NCBI GenBank assembly: GCA_000727475.1 | Contig: KL647292.1 | Location: 4,755,162-4,819,161, forward strand | DNA length: 64,000 nucleotides | Reading direction: 5' to 3' | DNA from: Sarcocystis neurona | Lineage: Eukaryota > Apicomplexa > Conoidasida > Eucoccidiorida > Sarcocystidae | Shown here: positions 25,656-38,099 of the stretch, one piece after another | How positions within the stretch are numbered: the first letter of the stretch is position 1 | Layout: each line of letters opens with the position of its first letter | Program-made: the position numbers and the translations under genes | The notes under the pieces: generated by a model | Told to the model about the DNA's origin: nothing | Seen by the model: the letters and a program-made list of their open reading frames with translations, nothing else | Databases searched by the model: none

Positions 25656-25940
25656 GTACCGTTGAAGTGTACGCATGGAAGTCTAGAAGAGAAATTTTTG
25701 GAAAAGGAGTCTTCGAAAACAAGAAGCCCCTTGACAACTGAAAAGCGCGTGCATAGAATACTCTTCTTCCTCGGTTCTCCGATAGACGGGACATTTTACA
25801 TTACATTCCACATGCCCAGCTTCAACGACACGCAAGCGCATGATGAAGTGCAGGAACAGGAAAACACTCGCACGCAGAACTACCTTCACGCCCACGGGCA
25901 TGCGCACATAGGTCCGGTCCGGGAAAGGGTAGAGCACTGA
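25656..25940 (+). CDS. Candidate exon, unknown protein
   Basis: After the acceptor CGCGTTCCAG the frame is open for 94 codons to a TGA at 25938-25940. It begins VPLKCTHGSLEEKFLEKESS and is rich in charged residues, ending in a His-rich stretch. It follows the 24894 exon in phase. A length like this can occur by chance, so the call is tentative. Confidence 0.25.
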   Translation, partial: VPLKCTHGSLEEKFLEKESSKTRSPLTTEKRVHRILFFLGSPIDGTFYITFHMPSFNDTQAHDEVQEQENTRTQNYLHAHGHAHIGPVRERVEH

Positions 25941-26566
25941 GTACCTCCGAAGATTAATAAAAATGTCTATGTAAAGTCATAGGCGTGCGTACGTGGACTC
26001 TCGTAAATGCAAGACAAACGTAGGCAGCCATTTTCGTGCCCCAGCGAGCGTATACATGTGTTTACTTATACCACAGACATATCTATACATACGTATACAT
26101 ACGGGGGGCTCGAGGAAGTGAACGGTTATGATATTGACTCATGGAGCTCAACACGTACCAGTGATGCACGAGACATCGACGGCTTCTACGTGTGGTGACG
26201 CAAGGCACACACTATTTGTGAAAGAAAGTTCAGCAGACGAATCACAAGCTCTGCTAAGACTGCACCGACGCATGGCGATTGTTGAGAGGCAACTTCTTAC
26301 CCCGTCTTCCATCACCTGTGTGGAGCAGCGGAGGCGCACAGTAAAGCAAGGCTAGGATGCAAAAAAAGTGTCAAAGAGTTCGAAGCTCAGAAGATGAGCC
26401 GTTCGTTCGTGCTCCAAAATGTCGAACCATCCACGAGGCGCCCCTACGCGGTGATGCGTGTGCTCCTGCACCAAGGTGTCGCCCTTCTGCTAATCTAGTC
26501 CACTTGTGTCACGTGCCGTACATACATAGACATTTTTATATACGCATGTTCATGCAGATGCGCTGA

Positions 26567-26650
26567 CGCGACACCACCAATGATACGTGTCTTACGCGAC
26601 ACCACCGCTAATCCGTGCCCTACGCGACAGCACCGGTGACACGTGTAACG
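26567..26650. repeat. 28-bp direct repeat, three copies
   Basis: Units begin at 26567, 26595 and 26623 with CGCGACACCACC (CGCGACAGCACC in the third) and share an ACGTGT/CCGTGC end. Short GC-rich tandem units of this kind are unlike the TA microsatellites around them. Confidence 0.75.
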
Positions 26651-27041
26651 ATATACACCTCGTATATAGACCCTTACATACGCACATATATATATATATA
26701 TATACCGTTGCCGATGTGTGTCATTTACGATGACTCCCCTCCTTTAAATAGTGAGGCGGCATGCAGGCTGAAAACGGAGTGAGGGACGAGGAAAACAAGT
26801 TGTGTTGCTGCTGTTGGTTGTCACTGGTATTTCGTACGCCTCAAAATAAAGACTCAAATAGGAGACGGTACACGCCGGCCCGTAAGTATCTAAGGAGACG
26901 TGGAAAGGGGGACGGTTAAGATATAATCAGCAGGAGCCAACAGAGAGGCGTGTCGGAGCTCCCTCCATTGGATAACTTCACACAGTCCTATAAACGTGTA
27001 AATCTTCTAGTGTACGGACAAGAAAACACTTTTCTGGGCGC

Positions 27042-27749
27042 GTGAGACTTCAAGCATCCAGTATAGTTGGACTCCGGCACACAAAATCAAAAGGAGTTTG
27101 CGGGAGACGTTGTATAGACCTGGGTATATCAGTGTCTCTCGCACTCGTAAATCTGGATGAACAAATATATCTAGACCAAGGACAAATACGTAATCAAAAG
27201 AGATCAGAAGTGTTCACTAATACACTGCTTCTAAGAGAAACTTACGGTACCAGGAAAGACGTTAGACGGAAAAAGGCGTTTCCGGCCAGTCCCGAAAAAT
27301 TGAGAAAAAAACGTAATTCTTCCTACGTAGACGGCCTGCCTCCTCGGACGGTGCAGTTCTTTGCAAGTGTGAAAACTACTTTTTCAGTGCAAAATTTCTC
27401 GCGCGGGTATCAACCTTTCTTTTTAAGGAATTTGGCCGCCCCACTCGTTCATGCTTTCACCATGGGACTCCAATCAAAATTAGTTCCCTTTTTTCATGTC
27501 TTGCGAAACGCAGATGAACGCGTGAAGGAAAAGGACCAACGGACTAGAATACAAAGCATCTACAGCAGTGGTGATCTTGCAGAGTGGCAGCAACCCCATG
27601 TAGAACACGTGAAAGTTGTACTTTTCTTCAGCCATGCTCTTGGCAAAGGAGTTCAAATCCAGTGGTCCCTCCTCTGGACGTGTACAACACAGACAATTTC
27701 TGTCTTCGGCACTGTCGCGGACACTTCTTCGGACCAACGTGCAGCATAA
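27042..27749 (+). other. Unusually long open frame of unknown nature
   Basis: About 235 codons are open to a TAA, longer than expected by chance for this base composition. The first in-frame ATG is deep inside, so if coding it would be an internal exon. The product is basic and shows no recognised domain. A segment reading NFSRGYQPFFLRNLAAPL loosely recalls the end of Ty3/gypsy reverse transcriptase, but no catalytic motif is present. I make no functional call. Confidence 0.25.
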
Positions 27750-30700
27750 GCCACCCCCAAGCAGACCTTCCCGGTATGTTCCAGTCTGCACGGTTGAAGG
27801 GACACACATTCACTACTAAGTGTTGTCGTCGTGCGATCAACCGCGGTTACACGTGACGTCTGCCAGCACGCGAGCAACAACTCCACACTGCAAAAATGGA
27901 AAGCAGCAGAGGCCGACACATCGGAAAATACCAATCGCACACTGAAGATGGCGGAACTACCCAGCGAACACGAGACGAGGTCATCAAGCGACGTTACTGT
28001 ACCTATTGGAGAGCACCTTCCTCTTTTTCCGCATCGTCATTAAAGAGATCGGACACGGCAAGAAGAAGCGGAAAGACCAAACGTGAGCAACAGGTGTCTC
28101 CTTAGTAAAAACTGGGAACAGAACGGAAGTGCTGCCCCGCAACCACGTCTGCCGTCTGCCGCGCGCTTCCAGTGCAGGGAGGCCTGTACACAAATAGTTA
28201 ACAACTGTGCATGCGGGGGTGGTCCCCAACAGGCGTTTTGTGAGCAGGAGCGGCTCCAGCATATACGGGACTGCGAAGCTGCTCTGACTGATAACGAAAA
28301 GTCATGAGATACAATGTAGCGGCGAACGCATTTGTTTAACAAGAAGAGCGCGGAAGACTGAACACCCGCGAGCGTAGGAAGTTGTAGGAGGAGGAGGCGA
28401 ACGTAGTTCGTAACCATGCAGGCCGGTATCACACGAGAGAGAGAAAACAAAACACAGCGCTGGGCGCTGGGAAAAAGCGCTTTCTTAGCAACACAGCATG
28501 CGGAGCACCAGTTTTAGCGAGCATTTAGGTGGGGATGACACGTGGCCGTACGCATATCGAAGGAGAGGCACGGTATTGCGACGGGAAAAACCATAGGTAC
28601 CTCGCCGTTGGTGTGGACATGATGATGCGATCTGGTTGAAGTACTGGTGTGCGTGCGCTCTGCGTAGGCAAATGTGTCAGAACAGTCGAGAAACAATACG
28701 AATAGGGGGCTGACGATGGTGAAGCTCCGTTGCAGGAAAGGAAACAGTTCCACTCTTGTGCTGGAAATAGTGCAGTCAGACCGTCGTCTCAAACCAGTAC
28801 GCTTGCACGGAGAAGACACTTTACACGCTTGAAGCCGAGCGAGAAAGTCACCTTTTGAAGGTTCATCTATCTCTCCGAGCGCTGCAGAAAGGCGAATAAG
28901 GATTCTCTGTATGGAAGAAGAAGACACCGGATTAGACTTGCAGCGTTCACGGTGGGCAGGAGACTATGTGCTCCACGTATACCCAGACGAGTGTCACGTT
29001 TACCACATTTAGCTGTGGGTAGTTACGTGTAACTCAACAGGCTGGCCTGGCAACACAGGCAGGTTTGGCAGCCTGTCGCACGCCAAACTTCTAATAACGA
29101 GATTGCCTGAATGTGACGCATGTAAGAGGGCCAGTGGAAATACGCGCCCCCAAACGCTACTTTCAAAGCATTAGAGCAATGTTCAAGAAAATGTGCTTCA
29201 CAGTGGGCTGCGTTCCTTTCGTTACGAAGCCACACCCTATGCGCTGGACGATACTGTGCAGAGGAGGGGCATCTCTGAGGGAACACTGCTCCCCTAATAC
29301 GGATACTGGCGTTCCCCCAACGGCGTGACACCAGAGGTGCGCATCTTAAGAATCAGTCAGTCAGCAGAGCAAGGCAGAAACGGAGGTGAACCCTAGTAGG
29401 CAAGCCACGCAGAGAAAATTACGCCTTCGAAGATCGCGGACAAGTGGAAAGCCATTCTGAAAATTTGGACGTTGAACTTATTTTTGCTACCAAGTCGACG
29501 GCGCGAAGTTGTTCCGTTGAGGAACTCAAGTCTGCAGGTGTATCTGTAAATGCCCACTCGAAACATAGAGTCTATAGGAAAGGCGGGACGCCGCTGCAGC
29601 TTAAGTGGAACGCTGAAATTGGGGAAGTGGCAACGTGCCGACTTCCACGTTTTGATATGCACATGCCGACCTAATGCGCAGCTTTGAGGAGTAGCGGCTG
29701 GTTCCGAAGTCAGGAGGAGGCAGCAGTCGGCGTAATGTCGGATCCGCAGAGGCATTTTTACCGACCTAGAGAATAGTAGAGTACTGGCCGTCAACGTTGG
29801 AAGGCAAAGAAGCTCGACTTTTCCATCAAGCGTTGTCTATAATAAAGGCTTCACGGCCTTTCTGCGTACCACGTAGTGTGGCTGAAGAAACCGGTGTACT
29901 GTAGCACACGCTTGTTCCGCAACCGACTGCATGGCAGAAAGGAGGGAAAAAGATCCCACCTGATCCTCGACAATGGTCTACGAATCCGGGAAAGCATCAC
30001 CGATCAATACGGGTGCGCAAAAGTTGTCATTGCGCAGGAATTGCGTTTCCCACCCGTACACTTCCCGATTCGATGGGAAGACCGTAATGCTATGTGGGAT
30101 GTGCACTTTTGCGTAGAGTCTCTGCTCTCTGTCCTCCACTCCGTCGCGCAAAGTTCACTGCTTTGAAGTGGACGGTATTCGGAGAGGTGACGCTATGCAG
30201 CAGCCAAGGCGAGTGAATTCAACTTCACAGGGGCTCCCGACGTTTTCCTCGGCGGACGCGGAGAATCTTGCAGTCAACTATTCAAATGAACTTGTGCATG
30301 AATGCTCATACGTATAACTACCTGCTTGGATGTAAAGGTTAAATGTCCATTGGTATGCTGAATGCACGCGGCTACCGGCCCCCACAAAACCACACCGTGT
30401 ACACACACCACATACACACGTGTACACGTCTTGCTGCTAATTCACGCAGAAATAGTGATGAGAGACAGACAAGAGTCACCGCCAAGTCGACGTACAATTC
30501 GTATGTACGACGAAATGTATGTTTCGTAGCCCATCCAGATACGTGTACTTACATGTGAATGCACATATACCCATGTGCATGTATTTGAGCATGGGGAATT
30601 TGTCGCACAAGTCCCCCGGAGCTCTTGCACTCTCCGTACTCCTTCCGGTGCGTGTAGCGAGGTGTGCTACTGATAAGTCGGCTAACAAAGGCAATCAGCA

Positions 30701-33700
30701 ATAAGCGGAGTACACGTTAAAGGGGCCGACAGCATTTTTATTCAACTGCATCTCTCCCACTGATTATAAAGAAACCGTAAAGAAGATTACGTGAGTTGAC
30801 ATTCATGAAGCTCGGTAACCCACTGCTGCCCTGCCGCTGCAATCGTAGAACGCGTCTCTCCGTGCGTGTGTCTCTACAAAGTGACTTTAGGTTATTTTAA
30901 CCCCTAAACGTAAACGTATGTATATATATATATGTGTAAACGCCATTTCAAGTGCATCTCTACGGTAGTAATACGGTATATAGACTCAAATGTGTGTGTA
31001 CACTTACGTGTGTACACACGTGACAGTGCCGCGGGTTTTGGCAAATATCTAAATGTAGTGGAGGTGCCTACACCTACCAAATGGAAAGAGTATCCCGCTG
31101 GATATCGCACCAAAAGATGCGAGGACGACAGGAAATTCCTGAACACCCGAGAAGGAATCCACAGTTTTCAGTCCGCAGCTGATAACTTTATAAGAGATAA
31201 GCTGTACTCAACTCGTGTCTGCGGAACAAGGACTTGGACAAATTGAGTATCAAAGTGGGCTCCTCTCACTCTTGTACCGAGGGCAGGTCACTTATGCATT
31301 CGGACACCGTGTGCCTGCTGCACAAGTGAGGCAAAGTCAGTTCACTCACGCAAATAGGCAAGAGCGACCAATCTCTTGCTCTCGATTAACGTGTCTAGTA
31401 GACTTACGTATGTCTACATATATCATGTATTTCTATGTCAACTGATGGGCTTTTATGATACCGGGTATATTTTGTGAAGAAACGTACGCTCCCCAGGGCA
31501 TACATACATCCGCACGAGCACACTTGCGTAACGTGTTCTGTGAGCGTCTCAAAGTACGTAAAATTCCGATACACGCGCAGCTCGGTGTTAGACATGACTA
31601 CAGGAACATGCAAACGGCAATCAAGTGTACAAAGGTCAGCGGAACAAAACACTTGGTCAGGATACAAAACGTACTGCGTAGTTACGTACCTACATATTTC
31701 ACAGGTTCTTTATTGTCTTACATCCCTCGCAAGCTGTTCTCACCACATGTAATGTGTTCAGAAAGGGAAGTCGCACCGTCGGTTACCTCGCAGCGTTGAG
31801 GCGAAGGTGTGACTATGCACACACATTTGTACAAAACACCTTCGTGTAAACTCATATATGCAGACGCATATACACACAACTGGCTTCGCGCATTTGAATG
31901 CAGCCGAGTTCTTGTCGATTTACTACGTGGACACGTAGGAAGACATCAATCAGACCTCCCTTAGCGTGCGTTCCCCATCTCCTGGTTCCTCCTTCCCGTA
32001 CGTCCCTGTCTTGCTTCCAGCGCGAACTGGCTGCTGTTCCAGGCCGATCGGACATTAGCTCCGCCGTAGCGCGATATCGATTCATTCACCATATCTCACA
32101 GATGCATGTTTTCCTCTGCCACGTGTCTTCCTCTGCTGCGCGCTGCACAGGGAAGGCTGATTTGCTCTTCACTAAGCAATTATAACTCGCCCTCAGTTGA
32201 GTTTGAAGACCCAGCTAACTGCGTTCAGCAGCAGGGTTCAGCGACAAAGAAATATTCACGAACCAGTACTGTCGCATCAACGTTTGAAGGTACGTCTGGA
32301 TGCAGATTACGTGTAGTTCAATGGCGTTGCACATACTCTCATGTGTGTGTATACACACATATATACACGCTGTATTCATAGTTCTCGAAGTTCAAGTACT
32401 TCGTGCCCTCTCATGTGAAAGCCCCATGCCAAAACGAATAAGGGATTCATTCAGAAATCTCTTCCAGTGCACAGTCCTGTCAGTCAATCCGTGGCCGATA
32501 ATATCTCTTAAAAGAAGTGTAGTAGTGCAATTATCGTAGTACTGCTTCTACTACTGGTTTTCCTTATATCTAGTTCCTTCGTCAGTCAAAGATTTTATTC
32601 TCTACACGTATCTAATTATCAAAAGACATCACTCCCCTCCTCAGGGCACATCTTCAGAAGTGCGTATCGTTGTTGTTCACCATCAAATTTTGAAGTCTTT
32701 GTGCAACTGCAGTGACACCGGTTCGCGTCCTCCATGGAACATCTCTCCGGTTTGCAGGTCATTACGATGCAGAGGGGGGGTGGAACTCTCCTCATCAGCC
32801 AGCGTACATGCCAGTTCGCCTGTGCAGGAACATGGCCGACTGATACACGGGCATGTTTCTAGATGACACCTCAACCGCTACGCGTTTACTCGTTGGTAGG
32901 AAATTTTCGACAAGACTTTCACGTAGGTGCAAGAGGGTCCATCTTAGAGTGAAACTCAATACAAAACAGTCGATGTGCATTCTTCTTCAAGCGCATTGTT
33001 CCTTACTGAAATTCCGTGAACTCAGGACGTAGGCGGGGGACTCACTCATGCGCTAGCTAGCCGACACCGGGCCCGAATGCGCGACCGGCTTCAGGACCTG
33101 CGGCTGCACATGTAACGGCCGCGGCCGCAGCAGGGCTGCAAAAGCAGCGAAAGGGCAGCGCACGCGAAAGTGTAAGTTCTCTTTGTAGTTTCAGTATGAT
33201 TATCAACATTAGAGAACAGGCAAGAATTTATCGAACAACTTAGCAGCAGCAGCCGCAGCGGGACAACGCGTTATCGGGTTTGCGGATCCCGGGAAAAACG
33301 TCGCTTACTTCTCTACTATGGAAGGACCCGTTCATGATCTCATACAACTGCCGACCCAGGAAACTCCTTTGTCTTCATTTGTCCTCGATTGTGTGTATCA
33401 GTATATAAATACATGCATGCCATATATGTATACACATATGTGTCGACATACCCGTAGATACGAAAAGCGCGCGTGTAAGTATCTACGTATGAACGTGTAT
33501 ATAAATATATATATATATATATTACACCTGTGGAATCCTATGCATAGTCATGTGTGCGCCTTGACAAGACGCAGCTGTACATAGATATATAGTATACGGA
33601 TTCAATATATAGGAGGATAGACTTTTTAGGGCTCTTTGCTAAATTAAATTGTCCAGCACTTCAACATTAAAGTGCTTAACTGCTCTCCGTTGCGGAAGAC

Positions 33701-35476
33701 TGTGCAGCACTTGAATGACACTGAGTAAGGGACACTTTTGCGACTTCACAGCTGACGTGCCTGCAGTTATGAGAATGAAGCACCTACCTTATTCGTACCA
33801 TAGGCAGAAGGCGATCGGGAATGTGCAGCCCCAGTCGCTTCCTCCTTGTGAGGATCAGACATGTGCCACGCAAACTGGGCGAAATCACGAACAGCTCCTT
33901 CCTGTCCAACATTCAGAACAATGGTCATGATACGAACACTAAGCACTGACCGCACCGACGAGAATTTGAAGAAGGCGTTGAGGAATAGCCATTCCTTTAA
34001 TACAGCCAAATACGTAATGCCATCTAATGCGGCAGAACCCACTGAGATCACACAGCAAAGCTGATCCATTAGGTATTCTCCAGTACATTGTAATAGGCAC
34101 CTATTACTGAGCACTCTTAGAGTGAGTTATGGGTTACCATACGTACATAGAAACACGTGCGAGTACGGCATATGTACATTAGTGTGTACACACGCCCTTG
34201 GTAGATTTCTGCACATGAGGAGGGCAAAGAGTATACATATATATACATGTACGTGTACCTGTGTGCTTCAGTTAGCGGCGAAGAATCAATCTCTGAATTT
34301 GATGTGGCAGTACTCTGGCGTATTGTGTATATATATATATATATATATATGTATACACAGTGCGTGTACCAACGCATGCACGTAAGTAAGCATAATAAAT
34401 ACCGAGACCAATATCTGCCTACACGTATGTATATATAAGTATATCTACGGGTATGCAAGAGTAGAACAATCCTTTTCTGTGTTTCCAGTTAAGTATATTC
34501 ACGTAGACGTGGACTTGTTGCAGACGCCACGATCCCACATAGGTGTTCCGTAGTTTTCTAACCGTTTCCGTCGACAGGTATAGGCAATAAAATGTCTCTG
34601 ATGTTTTGTTGTCTTCAGCACCTACCTGCAAGCATATTCATGTGTAAGACCCTTATACAAAGTCTGTCTCATATACACACTCACAACGCACTAAAGTAGA
34701 CTCCGTCGTGTGAACACATTTCTTCTGCGTGGATCACATGAGCAATAACAAGGGTACCTATTTTTCGTATCGTCGTGAAGTCGACGCTCTTGAGCCACTG
34801 AAGATACATGGAAAACGCCGTAAATGCCTCTTTGTTTTCTCCTCCGCGTGGTCGTTATGCGGGTGCCATCATCTGTCTGTGTTTAGAGAGAGAGAGGTTG
34901 TACACACACTTGTTTAGGTAGAAATGTCTCTGATCTCGTTTGTCTGTCTGTCTCTTATGCACCGCTGTCACAGCTTGGACACGTCTTCACATCGATGCAG
35001 ATACCTGTTTCCTTGCTTCCCTGTCCATTCTGACACCGTCTTATTACGTACACTTCCAACATATACGTACACGTGTGCACACAATTTATTCATCCACACG
35101 TGTGTGTATCTAGGTAAGTAGAGGGACTGAGAGGGACTTGCACGTTGTTACCTCTACTTACGTATCCAGCCATATTATACACTGTCCTACAACATACAGA
35201 TATGTATATACTGTCCCACTACATACATGTTATAGACTTCTACGTGCAGTTCAGTTTGTCTCCTGTCTCGTTGTTATTGTATACTCCTCCGTTGTATGGC
35301 CGTCTCTGTAGATCAGTACTTTGTCTCCCTGCTCCCCTCCACAAACTTCTAATTAATTCTCACGTTACAGGAAAATATCTACGCATGCGGGTCTACCCCT
35401 CCTTTCTGAGCTTCAACTTTCCAGGTACTCGAACGTTCCCTCTTCTGTCGCTCACCTACCCATATCAGGTGCGCGT

Positions 35477-37507
35477 ATGTCCCGCGTCATTCTCTATGAT
35501 AAGATGGCAACACCGGCAGCACGAGGGACAGCTGCTGCGGCTGCCTCCCCGACTCAGCAGTTCTTTTTTGAATGCGCAGCCGTCCGTGATTTCCCTTCTT
35601 CTCGCACCGCTACAAATGACGCTTCTTTGCCCACGCGTGTTTTCGCAGCCCAGTCTGATTCCTCTTCTCCCTCTGCTGCTGCGTCTTCTGCATCCGCTTC
35701 GCTTCTGTGCCCTTCGCCTGCGGCTGCTGGTTCATCTCGCTTTCCGTCCTCTCCTACACGTGCCTTTTCTTCTTTCTCCTCGCCTACCAGTGCTGCAACT
35801 TCCTCTCCTTTGCGTCCCCTTGCTGCCACTTCCTTTGCACTTCCGCGGTCCTCGCTGCTCGTGGGTCAACCCTGTCTTCTTGTGCGGCAGGGCGTTCCTG
35901 CTGCCAACGAGGAGAAAATTGAGAAACTGGATCTACCGGCCTCCAAGAAATACTGGCCAATAGCAGCCAAGCAGTTCCGAGAAGAACTGGCAGCTCTGCG
36001 CAGAGTCACGTCTGCGCAGCTGCTGCAACAGCACGTAGCCAGGCACAAGCGCCTCCAGCAGAACGTCTACGGGGTCGAGATAGAAGAGGACGAGGAGAGA
36101 CAAAAGGAAGAGGAGAAGGCACGAGAAGCGGGGCGCGAATCTTCTACTCAAGAATATGCAGATGCAGGCGACATCGAGTGGACTGCTGAAGAAGTGCGGC
36201 TGCTATGGCAGGGGAAGACCGTGACGCGAAAGAAACGAAAGTCCGCGAAGATTGGCGAGTTCGACCAAGAGTCACCTTCAAATCTCCTGCAGCAGAAGCT
36301 GCTGTACCAGTTGCCCGAAGGCTTACAAAGAGGTTCGGAAAGGGCCTTGTGGTGGAGGCGTGATGAAACATCTGCGAAATACGCTGAGGCGAGCGCGGGG
36401 ATTACCACCCTCGCAGTTGGCGAGGAGCGGAGAGGGATAAGAGCTCCAGCTGCAGCAGAACAAGAAGAAGAAGAGGAAGCAGAGGAAGAGTTGCCGGTTT
36501 TTGGTACTAGGAGTATTCACAAGAAGAAGCAGCTGCTGACGCGGGTGAGGCCTGTATGGCTACCGGAACCCGGGCCGCTGCATTGCGACACTGGCTTACC
36601 GCGAAGTTTAGTCGAAGCTTCTGCTGCTGTTGCTCCGCCAACTAGCGATGAGGTACGTCGTCTTACTTTTTACCCTGAGGAAGTGAAGAGAAGAGAGTTA
36701 GAAGATAGGGTAGTTTTTGAAACTGCCGGCGAGTTGCTGCGGCAGCGATTCTGGAGGTTGTGGGAGCGACACGCGAGGCAGCAGCACCAGCAGCACGGAG
36801 AGCAAAATAGGACAAGGAGAAGGAGCAGACGCAAATGGAGAGAAGAATGGGAGGGCAGCAGCAGTAGCGAAGGAAGCAGTGAAAATGGGGCGAGAAAGAG
36901 GACAGGAAGCTCTTTGTTTCTTGCAGAAGAAGAAGAAAGCCAGATAGAAGCAGAAGACGGACTCGAAGAGCACTCAGACCAAGAAATGCGTAACTGTATT
37001 GAAGGTGTGTACTCGGGCAGGAGACGTCCGTGTGATGCAGCTGATTTACAGGCAACAGAAGACGAAATGCAAAATGCAGTAGCGATACGTGCGACCTCCC
37101 GTCGTCGACCTCGTCCCCCTCCCTGGTTGCTGCCGCATAAAGGAAACTCGCAGCCGGGTAGGCCGTTTAGACACTACAGGAGAGCAGCACCCATGGATGC
37201 CGCAGCAGCAACAAGAGCGGAAGAAGAAGAAGAGTGGGAAGCGCATACTGGTGGACGAGCAGGGGCTTGCGGAACGATAGCAGAAACAGTGTTTCCTCCT
37301 GGCTGCGGTAGATACAATAGCAGGAGAAGTAAATTTTCTTCTCCTGGAGGAGCTCTTGATGAGGAACTGGTCGTTGTAGGAGGACCCAAGAAAGGATGGA
37401 CGTGGACTATCGAAGATCGCCACCGATGGAAAAGGTCGCGGCTACTACGTAGAGCCATGAAGAACAATCAGGTACAAAGACCCGCGCGTCTGAAGCTGTA
37501 CAAATAA
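35477..37507 (+). CDS. Conserved-looking charged protein of unknown function (676 aa)
   Basis: A single open frame from ATG 35477 to TAA 37505-37507. The start follows a CT-rich stretch and the possible acceptor CATATCAG, so a 5' exon may exist. Residues 1-145 are Ala/Ser/Pro-rich. Several blocks are not low-complexity: about 150-205 (KKYWPIAAKQFREELAALRR), about 346-385 (KKKQLLTRVRPVWLPEPG), about 398-440 (FYPEEVKRRELEDRVV, then RQRFWRLWERH) and the C-terminus (GPKKGWTWTIEDRHRW to RLKLYK). Glu/Lys- and Arg-rich linkers separate them. No signal peptide or membrane segment is seen. The basic, Trp-containing blocks suggest a nuclear or RNP protein, but that is only inference. I do not recognise the family. 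Confidence 0.7.
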   Translation: MSRVILYDKMATPAARGTAAAAASPTQQFFFECAAVRDFPSSRTATNDASLPTRVFAAQSDSSSPSAAASSASASLLCPSPAAAGSSRFPSSPTRAFSSFSSPTSAATSSPLRPLAATSFALPRSSLLVGQPCLLVRQGVPAANEEKIEKLDLPASKKYWPIAAKQFREELAALRRVTSAQLLQQHVARHKRLQQNVYGVEIEEDEERQKEEEKAREAGRESSTQEYADAGDIEWTAEEVRLLWQGKTVTRKKRKSAKIGEFDQESPSNLLQQKLLYQLPEGLQRGSERALWWRRDETSAKYAEASAGITTLAVGEERRGIRAPAAAEQEEEEEAEEELPVFGTRSIHKKKQLLTRVRPVWLPEPGPLHCDTGLPRSLVEASAAVAPPTSDEVRRLTFYPEEVKRRELEDRVVFETAGELLRQRFWRLWERHARQQHQQHGEQNRTRRRSRRKWREEWEGSSSSEGSSENGARKRTGSSLFLAEEEESQIEAEDGLEEHSDQEMRNCIEGVYSGRRRPCDAADLQATEDEMQNAVAIRATSRRRPRPPPWLLPHKGNSQPGRPFRHYRRAAPMDAAAATRAEEEEEWEAHTGGRAGACGTIAETVFPPGCGRYNSRRSKFSSPGGALDEELVVVGGPKKGWTWTIEDRHRWKRSRLLRRAMKNNQVQRPARLKLYK

Positions 37508-38099
37508 CTATATACGCTTCTCCTGTATACGAAGGAGGAACAGCGGGAATGTGCTGCGATTGACTGTGAGCGTGCTGTGGTAATGCTTCTCTCCAGTTGT
37601 ACACCTACAGGCACGTAGACGTATCGGTGTATGTGGTAGACGTGTTTGGACAGTGTATATACATACGTAGATACCTACACGTATTCGTTTCCGTCTGTGC
37701 ACACAGCAGGTCGCACATGGCAGATAGTAACACGTGCATTTTGAGGGCACTGAAGAATTTGCATGCGCAGTTTTTACAGTCGACGCATGAACTGCGTAGT
37801 TGTCTTCATCTCCAGAGAGAGGTGCACACACACACACACACACACACACACTGTTCCCTCTCTCGCTTCCATACTGCGCAGCATTTCGTACCCGCCTCAT
37901 CGAATCGCAGATCGCTGTTGTGATGTGTACACTTCAAGGCCGGTGTGCAACGCCTGGATGCACCACACTGCGTGCATCCGCAGCCCTCGTGTAGTATTTC
38001 TGCAATTCTTTTCCCGTATTCCTATGAGTCGCTGCAGACACAGCGAACTCCTCCTACCTCTCCCTTTCTTCTTCTTTTCGTTCTATATCTGGTGACTAG
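37508..38099. other. Intergenic stretch with (CA)n
   Basis: Contains a (CA)n run at 37825-37851 and CT-rich DNA near 38055-38085. It may hold the 5' end of the membrane-protein gene that follows; an ATG at 38023 opens a short hydrophobic frame that I could not connect. Confidence 0.45.

Larger units (their letters stand above)
24204..35476. other. Large stretch without a defensible gene
   Basis: Just upstream of the Ubc13 start lie CT-rich and TA/TG-rich pieces that may hold its promoter. From about 25 to 34 kb the DNA is mostly non-repetitive, with near-random open frames of 60-135 codons on both strands. TA runs occur at 25027-25045, 26684-26704, 33495-33525 and 34325-34352, and a C-run at 25328-25341. 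Candidate exons with better borders are listed separately. No reverse transcriptase, integrase or terminal repeats were found, so I cannot call it a decayed transposon. Confidence 0.4.

Noticed and set aside
17400..34000. LTR retrotransposon remnants
   Set aside because: No reverse transcriptase, protease or integrase motif, primer-binding site or paired terminal repeats were found by eye.
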